Shown here: positions 30,761 to 38,653 of the stretch, piece by piece | How positions within the stretch are numbered: the stretch's first letter is position 1 | How the letters are laid out: every line of letters begins with the position of its first letter | DNA from: Alphaproteobacteria bacterium | Lineage (GTDB): Bacteria; Pseudomonadota; Alphaproteobacteria; Micavibrionales; Micavibrionaceae | Assembly: GCA_021775965.1 (NCBI GenBank) | Contig: JAJFGV010000102.1 | Span: 1-40,026, forward strand | Length of the DNA stretch: 40,026 nucleotides | Direction of reading: 5' to 3' | The notes under the pieces: generated by a model | The model's database searches: none | What the model was told of the DNA's origin: nothing | Seen by the model: only the letters and a program-made list of their open reading frames with translations | Program-made: the position numbers and the translations under genes

Positions 30761-33700
30761 ATGAAGCGTATCCTTATTACCGTCCCTTCCTTTCTTGTCG
30801 TTGTGCTGGCCCTTTTGTTGGTCGGGCCCAGTTTTGTCGACTGGAGTAGTTATAAAACACAGGCTCAGGACCAGATTAAAAAGGCCACGGGCCATGACGT
30901 GGAGATGAACGGTGATTTGCAGTTGGCGATTTTACCTTCGCCCCATATTTTGATTGAAGACTTGGTGATCAAGGCACCGCAGGGGTCAAGCAGCGAAAAT
31001 CTTGTCTCTTTAAAACGGCTCAACGTTAATCTGGCTTTTGCACCGTTGCTGGGCGGTGATATCGTTGTGGATTCTGTGAACCTGATTGAACCGCAGATTA
31101 ATCTGGAGATACTTAAATCCGGCAAGCCGAACTGGATAACACCTGAAATTGAAGAAAAGCAAAGCGCCAAGAAAGAAGAGGCGGCAACTGAGCCAAAATC
31201 CGGCGATAACAAGCTGGCACAGTCGATTTCACTACAAAGGGTCAATATCGAGGGTGGTAGTTTTTCCTTTCAGGATCAGCTCAAGGGCAGCAAAACGGAA
31301 ATTGGTGATATCGATGCCGCGCTGAAGGCCGAGACGCTGGAGGGCCCGTATAAGGTCGAGGGCAGCTTTGCCTATGGTGGTTATAACATCGCTATTATAG
31401 GTGGCGCCGGACGTTATAGTGCCGACACCAAGTCGATTGTCCCTAAGATTAAGGCGACCATTGCGCCGCTGAATGCCGTTGTTGAATATACCGGCGTGCT
31501 GAGTTTTGACGGCGCTGCCGAAATACAGGGCGAAACCAGCTTTTCGCTGGCCAGTGTCGAAAAGACGCTTGCGGCATTTGGTGCAAAGAACCTTCAGAAT
31601 TTCAATGTGCCGCTGACGGGCAAGGGTCTTTTGACCGCTTCGCCGGCAGGGCTGAGCTATAAGGATTTGACCCTAAACCTGGCCGATAATGAATATACGG
31701 GTAGCTTGTCGGCAACCCTGTCGCCCATGAACATTAAAACCGCACTGAGCGCTTCAACGCCCCCGAAGTTTAGCATCTGGCTGCCTTCGAACCTGAATGC
31801 CGATATTAACTTAACGGCTGAAGGGCAAAAGACTGCGATTAACAACAGTGTCATTAAGCTTGATGATACCAGTTTTACGATAACCGGGTCGTACGAAAAA
31901 GGTCCGCGCCCTAAGGCAGAGCTGGCGCTTAAATCACAGAAGATTGATCTCGATGCCTGGAGCTCGCGTTTGGGTAAGGAAAAAGCAAAGTCGACGCAAG
32001 CGGCGCAAAATGGAGGCGCTGGCGGGTCAAAAAAACCTGATGCGCAGGCTATGGGCCAATCCTTGATGTTGCCGATGGATTTGGATTTTGATCTTGATAT
32101 CGGGTCTTTGCGCAAGGATGGTCGTGATATCAACGGTATCCGCGCCAAAGGTGAGTTGCGTAAAAATTCGTTGAGCCTTGATCGCTTGGCGGTTCAGAAT
32201 GTGGCTCAGTCGAGCTTTTCTCTCAAGGGGGCGATTGGTGACCTCAAGAACTTATCCGGCATTGATATGAATTTTTCCGGTGTTTCGCAGGATGTGAAAG
32301 CGTTGGCTACAAGTTTCGGTGCGGATGCAGCCGGTATTCCGGCCACGCTGGGCAAGGTGGAGGCGCTGGCCGAGTTTAAAGGTAGCGCTCAGAGCCTCGA
32401 TCTAACCAGTAACGTCAAGGCATTGGGCGGCGCGTTAATTACGCAAGGCACGCTCAAAACCCCGCTGCAATCACTGCAAGTTGAAAAGCTGACGGTGCAG
32501 GTGAAGCACAGCAACATGGCGCAGGCTCTAAAGGCCTTTAACCCATCGGCCAGCAGCAAATCGCTGGCGGGTCCGGTTGATATTTATGCCGCTGTGAACC
32601 GCGAAGGCACGACATATAAGTTCACGGAGGTTCTTGGCAAGCTTGCCGGAACCGCTCTGGAAGGCGGGCTTACGGTTGACACGGGCGGTTCAAAGCCACA
32701 GGTGACAGGGTCTTTCAAGCTTGGTGATCTTGTTATTGATGCGCCGTCAAAGCCCCCGTCAAAAGCAAGCAGTAGCGGCGGGTCAGCCGGGTCATCAAGT
32801 GGAGCGCAAAAGAATGGCGATGTGCGCTGGTCACGCGAGGCGATCAACACGGCCTGGATGCATAGTGCCAATGCCGATCTGGATATTGTTGCCAAATCGA
32901 TCACCTACGGCAAGTGGAAGCTGCAAAATCCGGTTCTGAAGGCAAAACTCCAGGACGGTGTGCTGGATATCAGCCAGCTCGATGCCGGGCTGTTTGGCGG
33001 TAAAATTGCCCTGAACGCCAATATCAAATCTTCGGAAAATCCGCGCCAGCCGGTGCATATCAAAGGATCATCAAAATTGCGTGATGTGTCGATTGAGCCG
33101 CTGGTGCAGGCGCTTGCGCGTGGCAAGCCGGTGAAGGGTAAGGGGCTTATCAGCATGGATGCAGACATGGGCGCAGCTGGCCTTAGCCCGGCGGCGCTGG
33201 TTTATGATCTCAATGGTAAGGGCAGTGTAACGGGCAAGGATCTGGTGCTGGAAGGTTATGACCTCACACGATTTGCCGCGGCGATGTCTGATGACACAAA
33301 GCTCAAAAACAATGTCAGTGAAATATGGGGCGGGACGCAGGGCGGCAGCACCTCATTTGATACGCTGGATGGTAGTTTTACCGCCAATGAGGGTGTGATT
33401 AATGTCTCTAAGTTGGACCTGGAGAGTGCAGAGACGCTTGTGGCCGCCAAGGGTACTATCAACCTGCCGCGCTGGTGGATCGATATGCCGGCGCAAATCA
33501 CTATGAAGCCACCTTATGATATTCCGCCTTATACCATTCCGATTGAAGGGCCGTTGGATAACCCGAAAGCTGTGACCCAAAATGTTTTGAGTGATTTTCT
33601 GACGCGTAAGATTGAGCGCAAGCTGATCAAAGAGATTGGTGGGGACGGTGATCTTGGTGGGCTTTTGGGCAAGGTGCTGAATGTGCCGCAGGAGCAACCC

Positions 33701-33850
33701 GCACCGGTGCCAGCACCAGAGCAAGTGGCGCCAAGTGGCGGTGAGATAGAGCCGCAGCCTGCACCTGCGCCACAGCAGGAGGCTCCAAAGACACAAGAGC
33801 AGGAAACCGAAGAGCTTATCCGCGGTGTTATTGACCTGTTCGGGAATTAG
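30761..33850 (+). CDS. AsmA-family protein
   Basis: A 1029-residue AsmA/TamB-like protein: one N-terminal membrane anchor (ILITVPSFLVVVLALLLV), then the family start FVDWSSYKTQAQDQIKKATG and GDLQLAILPSPHILIEDLVI, followed by long beta-rich repeats facing the periplasm. Near the C-terminus is the AsmA core DADMGAAGLSPAALVYDLNGKG through INLPRWWIDMPAQ and IPPYTIPIEGPLDNP, then a Pro/Glu/Gln-rich tail. Such proteins are linked to phospholipid transport between membranes. The ATG at 30761 with AGGA upstream is preferred over a TTG at 30734. The 3' end overlaps the convergent ribbon-helix-helix gene by 23 bases. Confidence 0.92.
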   Translation: MKRILITVPSFLVVVLALLLVGPSFVDWSSYKTQAQDQIKKATGHDVEMNGDLQLAILPSPHILIEDLVIKAPQGSSSENLVSLKRLNVNLAFAPLLGGDIVVDSVNLIEPQINLEILKSGKPNWITPEIEEKQSAKKEEAATEPKSGDNKLAQSISLQRVNIEGGSFSFQDQLKGSKTEIGDIDAALKAETLEGPYKVEGSFAYGGYNIAIIGGAGRYSADTKSIVPKIKATIAPLNAVVEYTGVLSFDGAAEIQGETSFSLASVEKTLAAFGAKNLQNFNVPLTGKGLLTASPAGLSYKDLTLNLADNEYTGSLSATLSPMNIKTALSASTPPKFSIWLPSNLNADINLTAEGQKTAINNSVIKLDDTSFTITGSYEKGPRPKAELALKSQKIDLDAWSSRLGKEKAKSTQAAQNGGAGGSKKPDAQAMGQSLMLPMDLDFDLDIGSLRKDGRDINGIRAKGELRKNSLSLDRLAVQNVAQSSFSLKGAIGDLKNLSGIDMNFSGVSQDVKALATSFGADAAGIPATLGKVEALAEFKGSAQSLDLTSNVKALGGALITQGTLKTPLQSLQVEKLTVQVKHSNMAQALKAFNPSASSKSLAGPVDIYAAVNREGTTYKFTEVLGKLAGTALEGGLTVDTGGSKPQVTGSFKLGDLVIDAPSKPPSKASSSGGSAGSSSGAQKNGDVRWSREAINTAWMHSANADLDIVAKSITYGKWKLQNPVLKAKLQDGVLDISQLDAGLFGGKIALNANIKSSENPRQPVHIKGSSKLRDVSIEPLVQALARGKPVKGKGLISMDADMGAAGLSPAALVYDLNGKGSVTGKDLVLEGYDLTRFAAAMSDDTKLKNNVSEIWGGTQGGSTSFDTLDGSFTANEGVINVSKLDLESAETLVAAKGTINLPRWWIDMPAQITMKPPYDIPPYTIPIEGPLDNPKAVTQNVLSDFLTRKIERKLIKEIGGDGDLGGLLGKVLNVPQEQPAPVPAPEQVAPSGGEIEPQPAPAPQQEAPKTQEQETEELIRGVIDLFGN

Positions 33851-34052
33851 GGCTCTTTAGATTTTTCAAAAGGTAAACCCGCACAGCGCTGGACAGATTG
33901 ATGTCTTTGGTGCGGCCCTCATCGATTTTCGTGACAAGATGATTGATGGAGATATTGCTGGTTTCGGCGCAGGCTTTAAGCTCTGCCCAGAATTCGTCTT
34001 CCAATGTGATGCTTGTCGGGTGGCCGGAGATTTTGACGGAACGCTTTTTCAT
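33828..34052 (-). CDS. Ribbon-helix-helix domain protein
   Basis: A 74-residue protein resembling the RHH_4 group common in alphaproteobacteria: a basic strand (KRSVKISGHPTSITLE), a helix DEFWAELKACAE, the turn and helix SINHLVTKIDEG, then LSSAVRVYLLKNL. It probably binds DNA as a dimer; targets are unknown. It follows fumC by only 12 bases on the same strand, with no clear ribosome site, so it may depend on fumC translation. Its last 23 bases overlap the AsmA-family gene on the other strand. Confidence 0.82.
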   Translation of the reverse strand: MKKRSVKISGHPTSITLEDEFWAELKACAETSNISINHLVTKIDEGRTKDINLSSAVRVYLLKNLKSPNSRTGQ

Positions 34053-34064
34053 TAATCGTTTTTG

Positions 34065-35483
34065 TTAATCGCTGGGCTTAGTCATGCTGACCGGATCGAT
34101 CCATTCATTGAATTGTTCTTCCGTAAGAAGCTTAAGCGCAATGCCAGCTTCCTTCAGCGACGTTCCATCAGCATGGGCTTTCTTGGCAATTTTGGCCGCC
34201 TTATCATAGCCGATATGGGGGTTGAGCGCCGTGACCAACATCAAGCTCTCATTTAAAAGCAATTCGATACGTTTCGTATTGGCTTCTATCCCTTTGACAC
34301 AGTTATCATTAAAGCTCCTGCAGCTATCGGCCAACAGGCGGATGGATTGCAGCACATTATAGATGATCACCGGTTTGAAGACGTTGAGCTCAAAGTGACC
34401 CTGACTACCCGCCACCGTGACACTCATATGATTGCCCATCACCTGCGTACAAACCATGGTGAGCGCTTCACATTGTGTCGGATTGACCTTGCCAGGCATA
34501 ATCGATGAACCCGGTTCATTGGCCGGTAAATTAATTTCTCCAATGCCGCAGCGTGGACCCGATCCAAGCAGGCGCACATCATTGGCGATCTTCATCAGTG
34601 ACACGGCCAGTGTACTCAGCGCGCCAGAGCTTGAGACCAGCGCGTCATGCGCTGCCAGGGCCTCGAATTTGTTTTCGGCGCTCATGAACGGGATGTCGGT
34701 AATTTGTGCAACATGCGCAGCAAATTTCTCGGCAAAGCCCATTTTAGAGTTGATGCCGGTGCCAACGGCTGTGCCGCCCTGCGCCAGTTCCTGTAGCCAC
34801 GGCAGGCTGTCATTGACACGGGATATACCGTTTTCAATCTGTTTGGCATAGCCGGAAAATTCCTGGCCCAGGGTCAGGGGGGTCGCGTCCTGTAGATGCG
34901 TGCGGCCAATTTTGACGATATCGGCGAAGCTCTCCGATTTTGCATGCAATGCTGCATGCAGATCCTGGAGCGAGGGCAGCAATTCATGGGTGATTTGTTC
35001 TACGGCCGCAATATGCATCGCGGTCGGGAAGGTGTCATTGGATGACTGCCCCATATTGACGTGATCATTGGGATGCACCGGGTCTTTGCTGCCGATATTG
35101 CCGCCAAGGATTTCAATGGCGCGGTTGGCTATGACTTCATTGGCGTTCATGTTGCTTTGTGTACCTGAACCGGTTTGCCAGACCACCAGCGGGAACTGAT
35201 CGGCCAGCGTGCCGTCAATAACCTCATCGGCAGCCTTGGTAAGAGCAGCACCGAGCTTTTTATCGAGCGAGCCCATATCCATATTGGCCATAGCCGCAGC
35301 TTTTTTCTGAATGCCCAGCGCGCGTACCAGTGGCGCAGGCATGGTTTCGGTGCCAATCTTAAAATTCTGCAGGCTGCGCTGCGTCTGCGCACCCCAGTAT
35401 TTATCGGCCGGAACTTCGATGTCACCGATGGAATCTGTTTCTGTACGGGTGGATGGGTTTGTGCTCATTTTGGCCGCTTCCAT
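34065..35483 (-). CDS. fumC: Class II fumarate hydratase
   Basis: A 472-residue, iron-sulfur-free fumarase of the TCA cycle, interconverting fumarate and malate. Typical stretches are [61 protein letters not shown] and the superfamily signature [11 protein letters not shown] with its catalytic serine. Aspartase and argininosuccinate lyase are excluded by overall length and the FumC-type N-terminus. AAGGA lies 9 bases before the ATG at 35483; an ATG five codons further in (35468) is an alternative. It leads a two-gene unit with the RHH gene. Confidence 0.96.
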   Translation of the reverse strand: MEAAKMSTNPSTRTETDSIGDIEVPADKYWGAQTQRSLQNFKIGTETMPAPLVRALGIQKKAAAMANMDMGSLDKKLGAALTKAADEVIDGTLADQFPLVVWQTGSGTQSNMNANEVIANRAIEILGGNIGSKDPVHPNDHVNMGQSSNDTFPTAMHIAAVEQITHELLPSLQDLHAALHAKSESFADIVKIGRTHLQDATPLTLGQEFSGYAKQIENGISRVNDSLPWLQELAQGGTAVGTGINSKMGFAEKFAAHVAQITDIPFMSAENKFEALAAHDALVSSSGALSTLAVSLMKIANDVRLLGSGPRCGIGEINLPANEPGSSIMPGKVNPTQCEALTMVCTQVMGNHMSVTVAGSQGHFELNVFKPVIIYNVLQSIRLLADSCRSFNDNCVKGIEANTKRIELLLNESLMLVTALNPHIGYDKAAKIAKKAHADGTSLKEAGIALKLLTEEQFNEWIDPVSMTKPSD

Positions 35484-35507
35484 GTTTTTGAATCCTTATT
35501 ATTTGGA

Positions 35508-35549
35508 ACCACAGAGTACACAGAGAAAACACGGAGTCCATAGAGAAAT
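35508..35549 (+). repeat. Degenerate CACAGAG tandem repeat
   Basis: CACAGAG-like heptamers begin at 35510, 35519, 35530 and 35539 (CACAGAG, CACAGAG, CACGGAG, CATAGAG), that is, two copies of a 20-bp unit. It lies between fumC and purE. Similar CACAGAG-rich stretches occur in the intergenic DNA of many bacteria; their role is unknown. Confidence 0.55.
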
Positions 35550-35624
35550 TAAAGTCGTAAAAAAAGCGCTTGTGGCGCAAAACAGAACTGGAATATCAAT
35601 ATTCATTTTGCTATATAGAGAACC

Positions 35625-36098
35625 ATGAGCAAAGTCGTAATATTAATGGCATCAAAAGGGGACCTGGAATGGTCCCAAAAAATTGCGGATTCATTGCAGT
35701 CTTTAGGGGTTGCAACAATCATGCGTATAGCGTCTGCCCATAAAGTGCCGCTGAAATGTCTGGAAATCATCAAGGAAAATGAAGCGCCCGACACTGTCTT
35801 TATTACGGTTGCAGGGCGCAGTAACGCGCTTAGCGGCTTTAGTGATGGCCAGACGACATGCCCTGTGATCGCTTGCCCTCCTTATAGTGATAAATACGGT
35901 GGAAACGATATATATTCGAGCCTCAGCATGCCATCCGGCATCGGACCTATGACGGTTACGGATCCGGGCAATGCAGCGCTCGCCGCGGCAAAGATTCTGG
36001 CTGTAAAGGATGACGGGATAAGAGAAAAAATTAGCGCCCATCAGGAAAAGAACAGGCAGATATTGGTGGATGCCGACGCATCCGTTTCAAAAGGCTAG
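35625..36098 (+). CDS. purE: Class II-type PurE (AIR carboxylase-like)
   Basis: A 157-residue PurE-fold protein of purine biosynthesis. It departs from the usual bacterial class I N5-CAIR mutase: MASKGDLEW replaces MGSDSDW, SAHK replaces SAHR, and VAGRSNALSGF replaces AGGAAHLPGM. It then has CPVIACPPYSD and IYSSLSMPSGIGPMTV, which resemble the carboxylase domain of animal PAICS and the bacterial class II enzymes, which act on AIR and CO2 directly without PurK. No purK is adjacent. The ATG at 35625 has a weak AGAGAA ribosome site. Function is by family resemblance; a related non-purine paralogue remains possible. Confidence 0.82.
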   Translation: MSKVVILMASKGDLEWSQKIADSLQSLGVATIMRIASAHKVPLKCLEIIKENEAPDTVFITVAGRSNALSGFSDGQTTCPVIACPPYSDKYGGNDIYSSLSMPSGIGPMTVTDPGNAALAAAKILAVKDDGIREKISAHQEKNRQILVDADASVSKG

Positions 36099-36110
36099 GG
36101 CGCGCCCTAA

Positions 36111-36314
36111 TCAGGCAATAATATCGTCGATTAAATCGCTCTCAATTTTCTGGATCATATCCTTTAGCCAGAGCTTTTTCTTCTTAAGCTGTTGCATATG
36201 GAACAGGTTTACGGGCTGGTCACTAGCCATCATCCGCTCGATGACTTCATCAAGCGCTTTATGCTCACCTTGGTATTCAGCAAGCTTTAAGCGTAATTCT
36301 TCCTGGTCTTCCAT
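36111..36314 (-). CDS. YdcH/DUF465-family small protein
   Basis: A 67-residue helical protein with the DUF465 pattern: LRLKLAEYQGEHKALDEVIERM, then a loop, and LKKKKLWLKDMIQKIES. The two helices with Leu/Lys repeats probably form a hairpin coiled coil. The family has no firm function. The ATG at 36314 is preferred because it matches family starts; an in-frame TTG at 36341 would add nine residues. It is convergent with purE and divergent from the phosphofructokinase gene. Confidence 0.82.
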   Translation of the reverse strand: MEDQEELRLKLAEYQGEHKALDEVIERMMASDQPVNLFHMQQLKKKKLWLKDMIQKIESDLIDDIIA

Positions 36315-36371
36315 ATAAGAAAAATCGTACAAGTTTTTCAATCCTAAAGAACAATACTACCACATAATGCG

Positions 36372-36400
36372 TTGTTTGATAAGGATAAAAATGGTATAAA
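36372..36400 (+). promoter_or_regulatory. Candidate promoter of the phosphofructokinase gene
   Basis: TTGTTT (36372-36377) and TATAAA (36395-36400) have the ideal 17-base spacing; the -10 box matches 5/6, the -35 only TTG. It lies 33 bases before the ATG. Confidence 0.45.
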
Positions 36401-36432
36401 AAGATAGCTTTTTAAAGTAATATATAAAGAAC

Positions 36433-37512
36433 ATGTCTAAACGTATTGCTATCCTTACAAGTGGTGGAGATTGTGCTGGTTTAAACGCCGTGATGCGCGC
36501 TGTCGTTCATCGTGCCGACCATCTGGGATGGGAGGTTTTGGGCATTGAAAACGGCACAGCCGGGCTTTTGGACAGCCCGCCGCGTGTCAGAACCCTGAAA
36601 ATTGCTGAATTTAACGGCACAATCATGCGCCAGGGCGGGACTATCCTGGGCACAACCAATTCTAAGAACCCCTTTAAATACCCGATGCCTGATGGCAAAG
36701 CCAAAGATCGCTCGGATGAGCTGATTGCCGCTGCTAAAGGCCTTGGAATTGATGCTCTGATTGGGATTGGCGGCGATGGCAGTTTTGCGATTATGAGCCG
36801 ATTGGCCAAGCAGGGCGGGCTGAATTTCGTGGGTATTCCCAAGACCATTGATAACGATCTGGCGATGACTGATTTCTCAGTAGGTTTTGATACCGCGGTG
36901 GCCGTGGCAACTGAGGCGCTGGACCGCCTGCAGCCAACGGCGGCCAGCCATGACAGGGTGATGATATTGGAGGTTATGGGCCGCGATGCGGGGCATATTG
37001 CCTTGACGGCGGGTGTGGCCGGTGGCGTCGATGTGATTTTGATCCCTGAAATCCCCTATAGCGTCGAAAATATCGCCAAAAAAATTAATGCTGTGAAATC
37101 AGGAGGACGTAATTTCGCGCTTGTGATTGTCTCAGAGGCTGTCAAAACCCCGGAAGGTGATAAGCGCGAAGTCGTTTATCATGGTGGAGAAACCCGCTAT
37201 GGCGGTATTGCTGAGCATCTGGGCGTACAAATTGCGCAAGCCACAGGCTCGGAAACCCGGGTGACGGTGCTGGGCCATGTCCAGCGTGGCGGTTCCCCCA
37301 GCTATAACGACCGCTTGCTGGCCTCCGGGCTGGGCGTGAAAGCGGTGGAGCTGGTTGATGAGGGCAAATTTGGCCGCATGGTCGCCTGGCAAAATAACGG
37401 CGTCGTTGATGTGGCGATTGAAGATGCTATCAAGGAATGCCGTACGGTGTCGAAGGATAGCTCGCTGGTGCATACCGCCCGGGCGCTGGGTATTTCCTTT
37501 GGAGACAGTTAG
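36433..37512 (+). CDS. 6-phosphofructokinase (mixed-type active site)
   Basis: A 359-residue PfkA-family enzyme phosphorylating fructose-6-phosphate. N-terminal ILTSGGDCAGLNAVMRAVV and RQGGTILGTTNSKNPF fit the long-loop group III enzymes. The phosphoryl-donor motifs are GGDGS (113-117; Gly116 matches E. coli Gly104, typical for ATP) and PKTIDND (Lys137; at the position of E. coli Gly124, where Lys is typical of PPi enzymes). The catalytic Asp in IDND is present, as is MGRDAGHIAL. The Gly/Lys pair is known in group III actinobacterial ATP-dependent members, so ATP is the likelier donor. It leads towards the PH-domain genes after a 75-base gap. Confidence 0.9.
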   Translation: MSKRIAILTSGGDCAGLNAVMRAVVHRADHLGWEVLGIENGTAGLLDSPPRVRTLKIAEFNGTIMRQGGTILGTTNSKNPFKYPMPDGKAKDRSDELIAAAKGLGIDALIGIGGDGSFAIMSRLAKQGGLNFVGIPKTIDNDLAMTDFSVGFDTAVAVATEALDRLQPTAASHDRVMILEVMGRDAGHIALTAGVAGGVDVILIPEIPYSVENIAKKINAVKSGGRNFALVIVSEAVKTPEGDKREVVYHGGETRYGGIAEHLGVQIAQATGSETRVTVLGHVQRGGSPSYNDRLLASGLGVKAVELVDEGKFGRMVAWQNNGVVDVAIEDAIKECRTVSKDSSLVHTARALGISFGDS

Positions 37513-37587
37513 GTTTTGCAAGTTGCGTGGTGGTGGCGCGGGCTGTAGACTATAAATACAGGCGAAATAACAAAAAACGGATCATAA

Positions 37588-38118
37588 ATGCTCTACGTAC
37601 AACAATCTCTCGGGCCGAATGAAGAACTGGTCCATATTGGCAAGTTCCACTGGATGTATACGGTGCAAGCCTTTATGTCGATATTCTGGGGCCTTGTGCT
37701 AAGCATCATCGTGCTGGCGGGCTCGGTTTTCATGTATATTCAGATGGGGAAAGTTCCCATTGATGCGACTACGATAGAGATTGTGCGCAGCCTTCATCCT
37801 GGCTTGCGTGCGTTTTCATTCATTGTATTTATCTTTGGTTTGTTAAGCTTTGCGCAAATGATGGTGACCAAGGCGACCACAGAGATTGCGATTACCAACA
37901 CAAGGCTGGTTTATAAGCGCGGCCTTGTTGCCCGCCATGTTGGCGAAATGAGCATTGACCGGATCGAGGGCGTGAATGTCCTGCAATCAATTTTAGGGCG
38001 GATTCTGAATTATGGCCGCGTGATGGTGCGCGGCATGGGGATTGGTGAAGTGGTTCTGCCGCCGATCGAAGACCCGATTGCCTTTAGAAAGGCGATCGAA
38101 AAGGCCAAAAGCATATGA
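37588..38118 (+). CDS. Membrane PH-domain protein (YdbS/YdbT-like), first of a pair
   Basis: A 176-residue protein with two transmembrane helices (about 23-48 and 75-93) followed by a bacterial PH (bPH2) domain: TTEIAITNTRLVYKRGLVARHVGEMSIDRIEGVNVLQSILGRILNYGRVMVRG. The IDRIEGVNV and LGRILNYG pattern is typical of YdbS/YdbT and PH-domain proteins of unknown role. It overlaps the next gene by four bases (ATGA at 38115-38118); the two encode similar proteins and may form a hetero-oligomer. Confidence 0.88.
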   Translation: MLYVQQSLGPNEELVHIGKFHWMYTVQAFMSIFWGLVLSIIVLAGSVFMYIQMGKVPIDATTIEIVRSLHPGLRAFSFIVFIFGLLSFAQMMVTKATTEIAITNTRLVYKRGLVARHVGEMSIDRIEGVNVLQSILGRILNYGRVMVRGMGIGEVVLPPIEDPIAFRKAIEKAKSI

Positions 38119-38639
38119 GCAAGCTCAGTAAAATGACATCAGGTGAGAAGAGCGGCGATAAAGACGCAGCCACCAGTTATGTGGGCAAGGATGATGCGGC
38201 GCAGGCCATCCTTGTTGATGGTGAGAATATCCTGGTGCAGGGGCGGATTCACGGCGCGATTTACTGGAAAGCCGTGGCTGTATTGATTTTTGCATTTTTG
38301 CTGGCGTTTCAAATTCCGGTCCTTGGCGCGTTTTTCGGCTTTGTCGCGCTGGTTATGGTCATAACGTCTACGCTGACCAAGCATTTCCTGTTGCTGGCCC
38401 TGACCAATAAGCGCGTGTTGTCGCGCTATGGCGTGCTCCAGGTCGATGTGGTCGCCATCCAGTTTAAGCAGATTGAAAGCGTGGAAATGGAGCGCATGCT
38501 GCTCGGGCAGATATTTAATTATGCCACCGTGGTTATTCTGGGGACGGGACGGCGTACGATACGGATTCCTTATATTGCCAATGCCGCCGAGTTCCGGCGT
38601 AAATATGATGAAGTGACCTTGAAATCTGATGAAGATTAG
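38115..38639 (+). CDS. Membrane PH-domain protein, second of a pair
   Basis: A 174-residue protein: a polar N-terminus of about 50 residues, two closely spaced hydrophobic helices (AVAVLIFAFLLAFQIPVLGAFFGFVALVMVI cut by Pro/Gly), then a bPH2 domain with LLALTNKRVLSRYGVLQVDVVAIQFKQIESVEMERMLLGQIFNYATVVILG. It parallels its upstream neighbour (same TNxR, I-x-S/G-V and LGxIxNY positions), so the pair probably arose by duplication. ilvD starts 14 bases after its stop and may be co-transcribed. Confidence 0.88.
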   Translation: MSKLSKMTSGEKSGDKDAATSYVGKDDAAQAILVDGENILVQGRIHGAIYWKAVAVLIFAFLLAFQIPVLGAFFGFVALVMVITSTLTKHFLLLALTNKRVLSRYGVLQVDVVAIQFKQIESVEMERMLLGQIFNYATVVILGTGRRTIRIPYIANAAEFRRKYDEVTLKSDED

Positions 38640-38653
38640 GCCAAGGTCCGGTC

